Assembly (NCBI GenBank): GCA_965222485.1
Contig: CBDCUC010000040.1
Location: forward strand, 1,240,001 to 1,304,000
Length of the DNA stretch: 64,000 bases
Source of the DNA: CBDCUC01 sp965222485
Lineage (GTDB): Bacteria; Pseudomonadota; Alphaproteobacteria; Rhizobiales; Hyphomicrobiaceae
Direction of reading: 5' to 3'
Shown: positions 25,968 through 35,450 of the stretch, in pieces
Numbering within the stretch: position 1 is the stretch's first letter
Layout of the letters: each line of letters starts with the position of its first letter
Program-made: the position numbers and the translations under genes
The notes under the pieces: model-generated
Seen by the model: only the letters and a program-made list of their open reading frames with translations
Database searches by the model: none
Told to the model about the DNA's origin: nothing

Positions 25968-28900
25968 ATGACTCATCTCCCCGCTCCCAGGCTCGAAACG
26001 TGTCATAATTTTGTCAGGTTGATCAGTCTCCCGGCCGCCGTTGCCACTGTTTTTCTTGGCGCAATGTCTTTGGGCACATTGGCTCAGGATGTCACAACCA
26101 CGCCTGGCGATATCGATCCATCGTACAACGTGGATACGAGTTCACCGACCGGAAGCTTTGACGTCGATGACTTTCAGGATGATGTCGATGACATCATGAA
26201 CGACGCATCTCTTTCTGAGCAGGAGAAAGAGGACGCGATCAACGATCTGGCAAGTAATTCCGTCTCAGGAAGTTTCGGAACGTGCGCACAGCAGTTCAAC
26301 GACCTGTTGCTTGGCCTTGATTCGGCCTCCGTAGCGGTTGAGCTAGCCGGTACGATTGCGGAAGCCATCGGTGCAGCGTTCATTGTTTCGGAAATTCCCG
26401 GGGTGATCCTCCAAGGTGTCGGAACGGGTCTCCACCTCGCCGGAACGGTGGTGACCGGCATCCAGAATACCAAACCTCTGTGCAGTACCGAGTTCACTGG
26501 AACAGTCGAGACCTGGGCGAACTTTGCTGCCGCGCAGGGCATTTCAGCGTTCGATGGTGCACTTACGCTCGGAAATCCCGATGGGATTTCGTACGCGCCG
26601 GGTGTCACGCTCGGCGGCGGCTCGCTTTCGGGGGCCGGTGGCGGCACGCTTGCTACGACCGGTCACGTTGATGCAATCGCAATCGGCAATGGTTCGAGCG
26701 CGAACAATGCTAACGACACGGCGCTTGGTACGGGCGCGACGGCAAACGGTGGAATGTCGACGGCGTTAGGCGCAGGTGCAAGTGCAACGGGCCTTAATGC
26801 CACCGCTCTTGGTGCAGGTGCGAATGCTTCTGGCGATAACTCAACCGCGCTGGGCGCGAACTCGACTGCATCAGGTGCCAATTCAACGGCTGTCGGCGCG
26901 AATTCCACCGCATCGGGTGCAAATTCGACCGTTGTCGGTGTGAGTTCGACGGCCTCAGGCGACAACAGCGTTGTCGTTGGTTATCTGTCTGTTGGAGCGG
27001 GCCTCAATGATGTTGTTGTCGGTAGTGATAACAACAGCGGCTCAGGCGGCAACAACAGCCTGCTTGGCAGCGGGATTGATATTCTCAATGGCGGCGCCAA
27101 CAACGTCGCCGTGGGTGGCGGTCATCAGGTTGACGGCGACAATAACACCGCAATCGGCGACCCCATTACGATTGACGGAAGCGACAACTTTATCGCCGGT
27201 AATAACAGCACCGTCGTAGGTGACGACAACATCGTCGTGGGCAATGGCAATGATGTTGGTGCGGTGGGTACGCCAGTCTCCGACAATATCATTGTCGGCG
27301 ACGACAACGATAACGTGGCGACGAACGATAATAATATCGTTGGCGATTCCAATACCGTCAGCGGCGGCACGGGCAATAATGTCCTGGGTGATTCAACGAC
27401 CGTCAGTGGCACCGAGACGATTGCCATAGGCCAGCGTGCGAGCACTGGCGGCAACGAAGCGATCTCGGTTGGTTCCGATTCCAGTGCAACCGGTGTGGGC
27501 GGTGTTGTTGTTGGCGCAGATACTGATGCGTCCACGGGTGTGGCTGTCGGGTTTGGGGCTCAGACGACCTCGGGCGTCTCAATTGGTATTGGAGCAGGTG
27601 ACCTCAATGATGGAGGCGTGTCCATCGGCAACGATTCCCGGGCAACTCAGTTGGCCAACACTGCCGTTGGCCATGGTTCGCAAGTCTTTTCCGAAAGCGG
27701 TACCGCCGTTGGCGCAGATTCGGTTATCTCTGAGGTCGCCGAGGGTGGTGTCGCCATCGGTAACGGAACAACAATTGCCGTCGGTGGTGTGAATGGGTCA
27801 ACAGATGTAACGGCCGTTGGCCGTGGCATCGTCATCGCCGATGGCATAGACAATGCGGTTGCCCTGGGTGCGGAAGCAGACGTAGCCGTGTCGGGCGGTA
27901 TTGCCATCGGTCAGGCGTCAGATGCAAACGCTGTTGATTCTGTTGCGATCGGTCGAGATGTGGATACTGATGGAAGACGGGCTGTTGGCGTCGGTCTGGG
28001 TGCCAATGCCGACGGAGATGATTCCGTTGCGATTGGCAATGCGACCGCGAGCGCGATTCAGACCATATCAATTGGCAATGGGGCTGAGTCGTCGTCCACC
28101 ACCGCAATCTCAGTCGGCCGAAACGCGACAGCGAGTGGCAGTGCATCGATCGCGATTGGTGGGGGGATCAATGGTTTCCAGGCTCAAGCGACAGATGTCA
28201 TGACCATTGCGATCGGTAACGGCAGTTCGGCGGTCGCAAGCGGTGCGACCGCGTTTGGTGGAACGACGGCCAATATTACGACGGCCAACGGGATTGATGC
28301 TCTTGCGCTGCAAGGCAGCACGGCAAGCGGGCAGGCGAGTATCGCTGCAGGTTTGGGAGCCCAGGCAACGCAAACAAATACGCTCGCGCTGGGCACCGGG
28401 GCGCAGGCAACCGGCCTTGCCTCGACGGCAGTAGGACAAGCCTCAGTCGCCTCTGGTGATGGATCGATCGCGATCGGCGCTGCCATGTCGACGGGTGAAA
28501 ACACGATTGCAATTGGAACGGGCGCGGTGGCAACTGCGTCGGTTTCTATGGGCACACTCGCGATGGCGTCCAGTGGCGGCACCGCAATTGGCGATTTTGC
28601 AAAGGCAAATGGCGGGACAAATGGCTCCGCTTATGGGCGCGGTGCCAACGCAACAGGCAGCCGTTCTACGGCGGTGGGTACTTACTCTTCAGCCTCATTC
28701 ACAAACTCAGCTGCGTTCGGTGCAGGTGCTACGGCAGTCCGCGAAAACCAGCAGGTATTCGGTACGAAATCCAATACCTATACGATGCCGGGCATTACGT
28801 CTGCGGCCAGCAAGTCCGCGCAAAGCGGTTTGCTTGAGCTACCGACAACGGATCGGGCTGGCAACCTGGCAACCGACGGCGGCGCGGTGTTCAAGGCAAT

Positions 28901-29186
28901 TGCCCGGGTCCAAGCCGGCGTTGCGATTGCGATGGCGATGGAAGCGCCCGAACTTGCCTCAAACGAGCGCGTAGGCGTGCGTGTTGGCTGGGGTACATTC
29001 GACAGCTATGACAGCAACGCGAACGCGTTTGGGGCAAGTGCCATTGGTGTTCTCGCGAAGGGGCTATTTGCGCATGGTGACCGGCTTGCCATTGACGTCG
29101 GTGTCGGCTGGGGCTTTTCGGATTTCATGGATTATCATGAAAATGCCATCGTCGCCGGCCGCGCGGGCATGCAATTGACGTGGTAG
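25968..29186 (+). CDS. Trimeric autotransporter adhesin (YadA/Hia-like), head repeats fused almost directly to the anchor
   Basis: 1,072 aa from the ATG at 25968 (a GTG three codons upstream is possible; SD weak). The order is: signal peptide to about 40 (LPAAVATVFLGAMSLGTLAQ); a globular acidic region ~45-220 with two Cys (FGTCAQQF, TKPLCSTEF); then ~700 residues of YadA-head repeats, in which SxAxGxxAxAxGxNxTALG units repeat every 14-16 residues (TALGAGASATGLNATALGAG, TAVGANSTASGANSTVVG); and finally a YadA-type membrane anchor in the last ~100 residues (AIARVQAGVAIAMAMEAPEL to RAGMQLTW). The protein should trimerise in the outer membrane and mediate attachment. A long coiled-coil stalk, usual between head and anchor, is not apparent. 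The middle repeats are rich in Asp and Asn. Confidence 0.92.
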   Translation: MTHLPAPRLETCHNFVRLISLPAAVATVFLGAMSLGTLAQDVTTTPGDIDPSYNVDTSSPTGSFDVDDFQDDVDDIMNDASLSEQEKEDAINDLASNSVSGSFGTCAQQFNDLLLGLDSASVAVELAGTIAEAIGAAFIVSEIPGVILQGVGTGLHLAGTVVTGIQNTKPLCSTEFTGTVETWANFAAAQGISAFDGALTLGNPDGISYAPGVTLGGGSLSGAGGGTLATTGHVDAIAIGNGSSANNANDTALGTGATANGGMSTALGAGASATGLNATALGAGANASGDNSTALGANSTASGANSTAVGANSTASGANSTVVGVSSTASGDNSVVVGYLSVGAGLNDVVVGSDNNSGSGGNNSLLGSGIDILNGGANNVAVGGGHQVDGDNNTAIGDPITIDGSDNFIAGNNSTVVGDDNIVVGNGNDVGAVGTPVSDNIIVGDDNDNVATNDNNIVGDSNTVSGGTGNNVLGDSTTVSGTETIAIGQRASTGGNEAISVGSDSSATGVGGVVVGADTDASTGVAVGFGAQTTSGVSIGIGAGDLNDGGVSIGNDSRATQLANTAVGHGSQVFSESGTAVGADSVISEVAEGGVAIGNGTTIAVGGVNGSTDVTAVGRGIVIADGIDNAVALGAEADVAVSGGIAIGQASDANAVDSVAIGRDVDTDGRRAVGVGLGANADGDDSVAIGNATASAIQTISIGNGAESSSTTAISVGRNATASGSASIAIGGGINGFQAQATDVMTIAIGNGSSAVASGATAFGGTTANITTANGIDALALQGSTASGQASIAAGLGAQATQTNTLALGTGAQATGLASTAVGQASVASGDGSIAIGAAMSTGENTIAIGTGAVATASVSMGTLAMASSGGTAIGDFAKANGGTNGSAYGRGANATGSRSTAVGTYSSASFTNSAAFGAGATAVRENQQVFGTKSNTYTMPGITSAASKSAQSGLLELPTTDRAGNLATDGGAVFKAIARVQAGVAIAMAMEAPELASNERVGVRVGWGTFDSYDSNANAFGASAIGVLAKGLFAHGDRLAIDVGVGWGFSDFMDYHENAIVAGRAGMQLTW

Positions 29187-29302
29187 CCTTCTGATTCACT
29201 ACTGACCGGTCATTTTGTTGCGCGGCCCTGCTGCCGTATTTACAACATGCCAGAGGGTGATGGCTGTTCTTACCCTAGTTCGATGAATTCGTTGGATTGA
29301 GA

Positions 29303-29845
29303 ATGTTAAAGGCCATTGTGCGCCGTCTTGGCCTGTGCGCAATTTTGATGTTGGCAATTGCAAGCGTGGCTGCAGCTCAACAGGGGCAGCGGCAGAAGAT
29401 CCCGCATGATCTGCAGTTGACCATCATGATCAAGGCGACATTGATCGCGTACAATCATGCCAACATGACCGGGAATTACACTGTCCTACGTGACCTCGGG
29501 GCACCCTCGTTCCGGCAGGCCAATACGCCGGCTAAGCTTGCTGAAATTTTTAGTCGCGAGCGGCATCGCGATGTCGACATTTCCGCTGTTATTCTCTTGA
29601 AGCCTCAGTTAACGCAGAAGCCGTCAATCGATGGCAATGGGCGGCTGATACTTAAAGGCTTTTTTCCAAGTCAGCCGGAGCGAGTGAATTTCACGCTTGG
29701 CTATGAGGTGGTGAATGGTGTCTGGCGGTTGTTTGCGATTGGCGTGAAGACACATGTGGTTGCGGCAACCCAGAAGCCCGCGCCGGAAGCTCCTAAGAAA
29801 AAGCCGGTGGACAACAAAGCGGCGACAAAGGCAACAAAGGAATAG
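29303..29845 (+). CDS. Periplasmic hypothetical protein
   Basis: 180 aa with signal peptide (LGLCAILMLAIASVAAAQ). The mature part has an NTF2/SnoaL-like feel (ATLIAYNHANMTGNYTVLRD near the start, TLGYEVVNGVWRLFAIGV near 130-150), which is only a visual impression. It ends in a Lys/Pro/Ala-rich tail (PAPEAPKKKPVDNKAATKAT). It lies 116 bp after the adhesin and may be co-transcribed with it. The ATG at 29303 is preceded by TTGAGA. Function unknown; it does not look like a known adhesin partner. Confidence 0.8.
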   Translation: MLKAIVRRLGLCAILMLAIASVAAAQQGQRQKIPHDLQLTIMIKATLIAYNHANMTGNYTVLRDLGAPSFRQANTPAKLAEIFSRERHRDVDISAVILLKPQLTQKPSIDGNGRLILKGFFPSQPERVNFTLGYEVVNGVWRLFAIGVKTHVVAATQKPAPEAPKKKPVDNKAATKATKE

Positions 29846-30275
29846 TAGCCTCATTGTCCAGCTTCCTGGTTAAGTGCGAACCCAAATTAAGTTGATGGTC
29901 AGTTTTTAATAGACCGGAGCCGTCGTTCGGATGAGGATATTCGCCAATTGTCGCGGGAGATTGCCGTGGGCCAGTCGCCGGACTGCGGGGTGACGATGGC
30001 CCATCGGGCAGTGGAGGCCGGCGATGAACATGCTACAGCTGGCGCATAAAGTTCGGCGATACAGGCCCATTTGCGTGGCGCCGTGACGAAACGGTCCGGA
30101 CCGCCCGGGGTTGCTCAACGATCTTTGATAGCTTGCGGTGCGATCTGCCCAATATTCAAGCTTGACCACCCGGTCTGACTTCATACGATTGAAGTCGTCT
30201 TTTTGTCGCTGCCGTTTGCTCACGGAGTTTTAGAATGCCCACTTGCCGCCAAGGGATAACCGAAGGTTGTCAATC
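29846..30275. other. Intergenic region, no gene recognised
   Basis: 430 bp between the small periplasmic protein and the RND adaptor. A minus-strand frame of 105 codons (30223-29906) has an atypical Arg/His/Cys composition and no family match, so I leave it uncalled. The region should contain the promoter of the efflux operon. Confidence 0.5.
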
Positions 30276-31403
30276 ATGACTGCGACGAGCAGAGAACCGG
30301 CGGACTGTATCGGGACGTCTGTTGGCAGCGACGCCTGCAAATGCTTTTTCTTCTTCTTTCTTTCGATCGTGATTGCGCTCCTTTCCCCTCAGGTGATAGC
30401 GCAGCCATCTCCCACACCCGTTGAAACGGAGGTCGTGCGCGTACAGCCTGTCATCAAAAAACTGTCTCTGTCGGGAACTGTTACGTCGCCTCGTGTTTCG
30501 CAAATCTCCACCTCCGTCGAAGGTCTCGTTAGCAAAGTCTATTTTGACAGCGGGGCAAGAGTTGAAAGCGGTGACATGCTGGTTGACCTTGATGACGAAC
30601 TGGAAAAGGCAGCTTTCGAGCAGGCCAAGGCCCGTGCGGCTCAGGCCGCTGCCGAGCTTGCGGATGCGAAACGGCGGTTGAAGATCGCAAAAAACTTGGC
30701 ATCTCGTGACTATGGTCCGCAAAACACGGTTGATGCACGCGAGGCGGAAGTGGACATCGACCAAGCTGCTTATGAGAGCTTCAAGGCGCTGGAAGCACGC
30801 GCGGCCAGCGTTGTCGAAAGACATCACCTCAAAGCTCCCTTTTCTGGCGTGATATCGAAGAAGATGGCAGAGGTTGGACAGTGGGTTGAGCCTGGGACAG
30901 CGGTGTTTGAGCTGGTCGCGATGACGGAGTTGCGGATCGATGCGCCTGTTCCTCAGCAATATTTTGCCCGCCTTCGAGGTGGGGCGGAGGTTTCGATCAG
31001 ATTCGATGCAAATCCCGGGGAGGACATTCCGGCTACAATTGATGCGCTTATTCCGGTGAGCGACCCGGATGCGAGAACATTTACATTGCGTGTTCTGCCG
31101 AAAAACAAAAACCTTCCCATCACTCCGGGTATGTCGGCGCGTGTTATGGTGAATCTCAGGACAGCTGATCGGAATGTCGTTGTAAGTCGAGATGCACTTA
31201 TTCGCTACCCGGATGGGCGGACAACGGTTTGGGTGCTTGAAAAGGACGGAAACGAGAGCCGTGTTAAAGAACGCAGAATAAAGGTTGGCCTTTCGTTCGA
31301 TGGAGTTGTTCAAGTCCTATCTGGTTTGAATGAAGGCGAACGTGTTGTTGTGCGCGGCAATGAAGCCTTGCGGGAAGGTCAAATGGTCCGCCTTGCGAGC
31401 TAG
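30276..31403 (+). CDS. RND efflux periplasmic adaptor (membrane fusion protein)
   Basis: 375 aa. An uncleaved or signal-like hydrophobic N-terminus (CFFFFFLSIVIALLSPQVIA) is followed by the lipoyl half-motif (VSKVYFDSGARVESGDMLVD), an alpha-helical hairpin at ~95-160, the second lipoyl half (LKAPFSGVISKKMAEVGQWV) and beta-barrel and membrane-proximal domains (ITPGMSARVMVNLRTADRNV). It links the pump at 31.4 kb to an outer-membrane channel encoded elsewhere. The ATG at 30276 has AAGG nine bases upstream; the frame is open 11 codons further. Gap to the pump gene 44 bp. Confidence 0.92.
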   Translation: MTATSREPADCIGTSVGSDACKCFFFFFLSIVIALLSPQVIAQPSPTPVETEVVRVQPVIKKLSLSGTVTSPRVSQISTSVEGLVSKVYFDSGARVESGDMLVDLDDELEKAAFEQAKARAAQAAAELADAKRRLKIAKNLASRDYGPQNTVDAREAEVDIDQAAYESFKALEARAASVVERHHLKAPFSGVISKKMAEVGQWVEPGTAVFELVAMTELRIDAPVPQQYFARLRGGAEVSIRFDANPGEDIPATIDALIPVSDPDARTFTLRVLPKNKNLPITPGMSARVMVNLRTADRNVVVSRDALIRYPDGRTTVWVLEKDGNESRVKERRIKVGLSFDGVVQVLSGLNEGERVVVRGNEALREGQMVRLAS

Positions 31404-31447
31404 AAATTTCGACCTCGGATGTTGATTTTGCAATAGGGTGAGCAAGC

Positions 31448-34400
31448 GTGTTCGATTGGCTTGTCAAGCGCGGCACATTGATGGCAGTCGCCACGCTCAT
31501 AATATGTGTGTTGGGAATTGTCGCGGCAACGCGGATTCCCATTCAGATGATTCCCGACTTGGAAGTGCGCACGGTCACGGTTGAAACACGGTGGCCCGGC
31601 GCAACCCCGCAGGATATCGAAAAAGAGATCCTGATCGAACAGGAAGAGTATCTGCGCTCCATTCCAAGCCTGGAACGCATCATCTCACGCGCATCCAGCG
31701 GCCGGGCGGAGATCGAGCTCGAATTTCCTTATAACATTGACCTCAATGAAACGCTGATCCGCATCAACAATGCGCTGAGTCAGGTGCCCTCTTATCCCGA
31801 GAATGTCGATCAGCCGCGCATCTCGGCGAGTTCTTTCAGTTCCAATGCATTCATGTACTTCCGGATTTCGCCGCTTAAAGGAAATCCGCGACAACTCAAC
31901 ATGAACATGATGCGCGATTTCATAGATGACAATGTGCGAGCGCGGTTGGAGAATGTGAAGGACGTTTCACGCGTTGACATCGGCGGTGGTGCAGAAAAGC
32001 AGATCCAAATTTTGCTAAATCCTGCAGCTCTTGCCGAGCGCAAGCTAACGCTTGCCCAAGTGCGGCAAGCCGTCGTCAATCGAAATAACGATACATCGGG
32101 CGGTGAAATTGAGAGCGGGAAACGGCGCTACTTACTGCGAACCGTTGGTCGGTTCGACGACATTGAGTCGCTCAAAAATCTCGTTGTTGCGCGCTATGCC
32201 GGTTCCATCATCAGGTTGAAGGATGTCGCAGACGTTAGTCTGCATCACTTTGAGGTTCGCCAGAAGGCGTTCGTCAATGGCGAACCGATTGTTTATTTGT
32301 CGATCCGTCGTGAAAGCGGGTCGAGCGTAATTGAAATCAAGAAAAACGTTATGGCGGAGGCCGCTGCGATCAACGCCGAGGTGCTCAAGCCGGCCGGTAT
32401 GGAGTTGGAGCTGACGGCCGATGATGTCGTCTACGTCGTAGATTCTCTGCAAAACGTCTGGAAGAACCTGGCTATTGGCGCAGCACTTGCGACATTTGTC
32501 ATGTTCTTGTTCTTGCGCTCACCGATGGCGACACTTGTCGGCGTGATCGGTATTCCAATATGTACCATTGCGGCGTTCATCGGGTTGAATTTGGCCGGAC
32601 GAACCATCAACGTGATCTCGCTTGCCGGTGTTGCCTTCGCAATTGGCATGACGCTCGACAACTCCATTGTAGTTCTTGAGAGCATATATTTGGAGCGCCG
32701 CCGCGGGCTCGATCGTTTCCGTGCGGCGATCGAAGGCGTCAGGAAAGTTTGGCCGGCCGTTTTGGCCTCGACCATGACCACAATTCTCGTCTTTGTTCCC
32801 ATCGTCTTCATAGATGAGGAAGCAGGCCAGCTGTACTCTGATATCGCGGTTGCGGTGTCCTCTTCAATCCTAGCTTCAATGCTTGTTGCGATTACGGTCG
32901 TTCCAACAGCGGCGGCATACATTCGATTTAGCGGCGAAAAGACATCCCCGTCATTGGCTAAGGAAGGGCAAGCGGGGGCTAAGGAGGGTCAAGAGGGTTA
33001 TGGTGTTTTCGTCAGGGCGGTTGGCTGGCTCATTGGCAATCCGCTGACACGCTTTGCCTGCATTCTCACTGTCGCTGGTGCGAGTGCAGGCGTAATCACT
33101 TTCCTCACCCCTCCGGCCGAGTATCTGCCCGAAGGCGACGAGCCAAAGGTTTTCGCTCGGATGAGCTCGCCGCCGGGATACAATCTGGAGACAATGGAGA
33201 AGATCGGGCTGGAGCTGCAGGATTATCTGCTGCCGTATCTCCATGACGATCCTGAACGCTTTAAGCGTGGGGAGAGTGAAGTTCCCGCTATTAAATATTT
33301 CTTTCTGTCGATTACGCCAGAGGGGTTGATCATTATTGCGGAGACTATTGATCCGGATGCAATCGACAGCTTTATGGGTATTCTGACGCGCCGGTACAAG
33401 TCGTACGCCGGCATGCGCGCTTTTGCATCGCGTGGTTCGATCATCACCAGTAACGATGGAGGGACACGTAGTATCAGTCTCGACATCTCTGGCCCAAGGC
33501 TTGAGGATGTTTATGCTGTCGCTCTGGATTCGTACCGACGTGCTGGAGAGATTTTCGACAACCCGCGCATCAAGGCTGATCCGCCGACGCTTACATTGTC
33601 TCAGCCGCTCGTTGAAGTTCGGCCGAATTGGGACCGTGCCGCAGAGCTTGGCATGACCTCGCAAGATATCGGGTTTACCGTCGCGGCGCTTACGGATGGC
33701 GCCTTTGTCGGGCACTTCTTCCGTGACGACGAAAAGATCGACATATATTTTTACAGCCGCGCCAGATTCCAAACCAAGCTTGAATCGGTGGGTCAGCTTC
33801 CCGTGCACACGCCGCAGGGAACGATCGTGCCGTTGTCCGCCATCGCTGATATTAAAGAGACGGTCGACACGAGCACCATACGACGCATTAACGCCAAGCG
33901 AACGGTTACCTTGAACATTATTCCTCCAGCCAATGTTCCACTTGAGACTGGTGTGGAAATGGTGCGCAGGGATCTAATAAACCACATGCGCCAAAGCGGT
34001 CAGCTTCCGCAGGGCATTGCGATGGGTATCTCTGGTGCAAGCGATCAACTTGACGCCACACGCAATGCGCTGATGGGGAATTATTTCGTAGCCGTTGTCA
34101 TCATTTACTTACTGCTTGTCGCGATCTTCACGCATTGGGGTTATCCGCTGCTGATTATGACCTCAATCCCGTTAGGGGTCGCCGGTGGCCTGGTCGGTCT
34201 TCTGCTCATGAACTGGGTTGGCGCAATCCTGCCTGCTTTTGGGCTCAAACCAATCCAACAGCCCTTTGACATGATCTCCATGCTTGGCTTCCTCATACTT
34301 ATGGGGACGGTGGTGAATAATCCCATCCTGATTGTGGATCGGGCGCTTCATAACTTTCGTGAAATGGGAGCGAATGCGATTGACGCCGTCATGGAGGCGG

Positions 34401-34657
34401 TCTCATCGCGGTTGCGGCCCATCGCCATGTCGACCATTACGACTATTTGCGGTTTGGGCCCGCTGGTCTTCATTCCCGGTGCCGGGACGGAACTCTATCG
34501 CGGTGTCGGCGCAATTGTTCTTTTTGGAATCCTTGCGACGGCAATTGTTACGTTGACGTTCCTGCCGGCGCTAACGGTTGCTGTGTTGCGTTACAGCCGG
34601 CAGGTGTCGACAGGTTCTAAGGCAAAACCGTCCAGGGAGTTCGCGCCAGGGGAATAA
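31448..34657 (+). CDS. RND efflux permease (HAE1-like)
   Basis: 1,069-aa proton-driven inner-membrane pump with twelve TM helices and two porter loops. TM1 is ~10-30 (TLMAVATLIICVLGIVAATR), the porter start is VETRWPGATPQDIEKEIL and TM4 carries the acidic pair in GVAFAIGMTLDNSIVVLESI. The C-terminal repeat of the fold ends in ATAIVTLTFLPALTVAVLRY. TM4 has a single Asp (LDNS) rather than the DD pair of AcrB, as in many alphaproteobacterial HAE pumps. A short Lys/Glu/Gly-rich insert (SLAKEGQAGAKEGQEGYG) lies in the cytoplasmic loop near the middle of the protein. GTG start with GGTGAG upstream. Substrate unknown. Confidence 0.92.
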   Translation: MFDWLVKRGTLMAVATLIICVLGIVAATRIPIQMIPDLEVRTVTVETRWPGATPQDIEKEILIEQEEYLRSIPSLERIISRASSGRAEIELEFPYNIDLNETLIRINNALSQVPSYPENVDQPRISASSFSSNAFMYFRISPLKGNPRQLNMNMMRDFIDDNVRARLENVKDVSRVDIGGGAEKQIQILLNPAALAERKLTLAQVRQAVVNRNNDTSGGEIESGKRRYLLRTVGRFDDIESLKNLVVARYAGSIIRLKDVADVSLHHFEVRQKAFVNGEPIVYLSIRRESGSSVIEIKKNVMAEAAAINAEVLKPAGMELELTADDVVYVVDSLQNVWKNLAIGAALATFVMFLFLRSPMATLVGVIGIPICTIAAFIGLNLAGRTINVISLAGVAFAIGMTLDNSIVVLESIYLERRRGLDRFRAAIEGVRKVWPAVLASTMTTILVFVPIVFIDEEAGQLYSDIAVAVSSSILASMLVAITVVPTAAAYIRFSGEKTSPSLAKEGQAGAKEGQEGYGVFVRAVGWLIGNPLTRFACILTVAGASAGVITFLTPPAEYLPEGDEPKVFARMSSPPGYNLETMEKIGLELQDYLLPYLHDDPERFKRGESEVPAIKYFFLSITPEGLIIIAETIDPDAIDSFMGILTRRYKSYAGMRAFASRGSIITSNDGGTRSISLDISGPRLEDVYAVALDSYRRAGEIFDNPRIKADPPTLTLSQPLVEVRPNWDRAAELGMTSQDIGFTVAALTDGAFVGHFFRDDEKIDIYFYSRARFQTKLESVGQLPVHTPQGTIVPLSAIADIKETVDTSTIRRINAKRTVTLNIIPPANVPLETGVEMVRRDLINHMRQSGQLPQGIAMGISGASDQLDATRNALMGNYFVAVVIIYLLLVAIFTHWGYPLLIMTSIPLGVAGGLVGLLLMNWVGAILPAFGLKPIQQPFDMISMLGFLILMGTVVNNPILIVDRALHNFREMGANAIDAVMEAVSSRLRPIAMSTITTICGLGPLVFIPGAGTELYRGVGAIVLFGILATAIVTLTFLPALTVAVLRYSRQVSTGSKAKPSREFAPGE

Positions 34658-34714
34658 TGGCTGGTCGCTCGTTCGACGCGGCGTCTAAGCCTGTTGGGCG
34701 GGCGATGTCCGAGG

Positions 34715-34960
34715 TCACTGTCGCTTCCAACACTCAGGTGGCCCGATAGGATCGATAATGATTTTGCCAGCAACGTGTCGATGGGGTTTGGTCGGTGCCC
34801 AACAGGTACGCTTTGCGCAAGGTCCCTTGGCGCAGTGCCGGTAGCCGACCTGGCGAGACTCTCCTGGCCGCCATTCCATCACGTGCGCGGCTGAAGGCGT
34901 AGAAATTGCCGGTGCGAACAACGCCAGCGCGCATGCAGATGCGATCAAGTATTTCATCAT
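34715..34960 (-). CDS. Small secreted Cys/His-containing protein
   Basis: 81 aa. Signal peptide (MKYLIASACALALFAPAIS), then a mature part of ~55 residues with four Cys (YRHCAKGPCAKRTCWAP and ECWKRQ) and several His, suggesting a disulfide-bonded or metal-binding peptide. GGAGG lies six bases before the ATG, which is clear support for this start rather than the open frame upstream. Last gene of the minus-strand heavy-metal efflux group, 56 bp after the His-rich protein. Function unknown; metal handling is a guess from context. Confidence 0.75.
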   Translation of the reverse strand: MMKYLIASACALALFAPAISTPSAAHVMEWRPGESRQVGYRHCAKGPCAKRTCWAPTKPHRHVAGKIIIDPIGPPECWKRQ

Positions 34961-35016
34961 GGTTCCTCCGGGTGTTTGCTGGGTCTTGTGTTCGGATATG
35001 ATACGCACGCGTTCGC

Positions 35017-35421
35017 TCATTCTTTGACGAAGCGCGCCTGTATCGCGTGTCCTTTACGATCTTTGCCGCTCAGTGCAATCTTTGCCCCCTTGGGAAGTGG
35101 TGCATCGATTGGTGTGGTCAACGTGTTTCCATCAATCGACAGGGGCAGCATTTTGGTTTCCGTGTTGGTCTGGACGATGGCTTTGAAGGAACCGTCCTTC
35201 AGGTCCATTGGCTTGTTGTCTTCGGTGATGTGAAAAACCAACGTCGTTTGGCCGGCGACCATTTCGATGCCGTGATGGTTTTCGAATTCAACAAACTGAC
35301 CGCCGTGCTGTGCGCCATGCGATTTCTTTTTGTGGTCTTCATGAGCGGTTGCAATGATCGGTATGCTGGTGGCAAGAGCTGCCGCGGCGAGGAGCGTTGC
35401 AAATTTGTGAGATATCTTCAT
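35017..35421 (-). CDS. His-rich periplasmic protein of the metal-efflux operon
   Basis: 134 aa with a signal peptide (FATLLAAAALATSIPIIATA) and a His-rich mature start (HEDHKKKSHGAQHGGQF). The body resembles small beta-sandwich domains found beside CusA/CzcA pumps (GQTTLVFHITEDNKPMDLKD, then LPKGAKIALSGKDRKGH). It probably binds the exported metal in the periplasm. GGGAGA nine bases before the ATG. Lies 29 bp after the RND pump gene, so co-transcribed. The segment on metal binding is inference from His content and neighbours. Confidence 0.8.
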   Translation of the reverse strand: MKISHKFATLLAAAALATSIPIIATAHEDHKKKSHGAQHGGQFVEFENHHGIEMVAGQTTLVFHITEDNKPMDLKDGSFKAIVQTNTETKMLPLSIDGNTLTTPIDAPLPKGAKIALSGKDRKGHAIQARFVKE

Positions 35422-35450
35422 TGACTTGTGTCTCCCTGGTTGTTTGAAGA

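Noticed and set aside
29906..30223. 105-codon minus-strand frame in the gap before the RND adaptor
   Set aside because: Plausible N-terminus but later residues are Arg/His/Cys-rich without structure; no SD. Left uncalled.
30270..31313. 347-codon minus-strand open frame opposite the RND adaptor
   Set aside because: Antisense shadow: the plus strand encodes a complete adaptor with clear motifs, and the minus frame has Arg/His/Cys-rich composition and no family resemblance.
32951..33808. 285-codon minus-strand frame inside the RND pump gene
   Set aside because: Antisense of a well-conserved pump; no SD and no recognisable motif.
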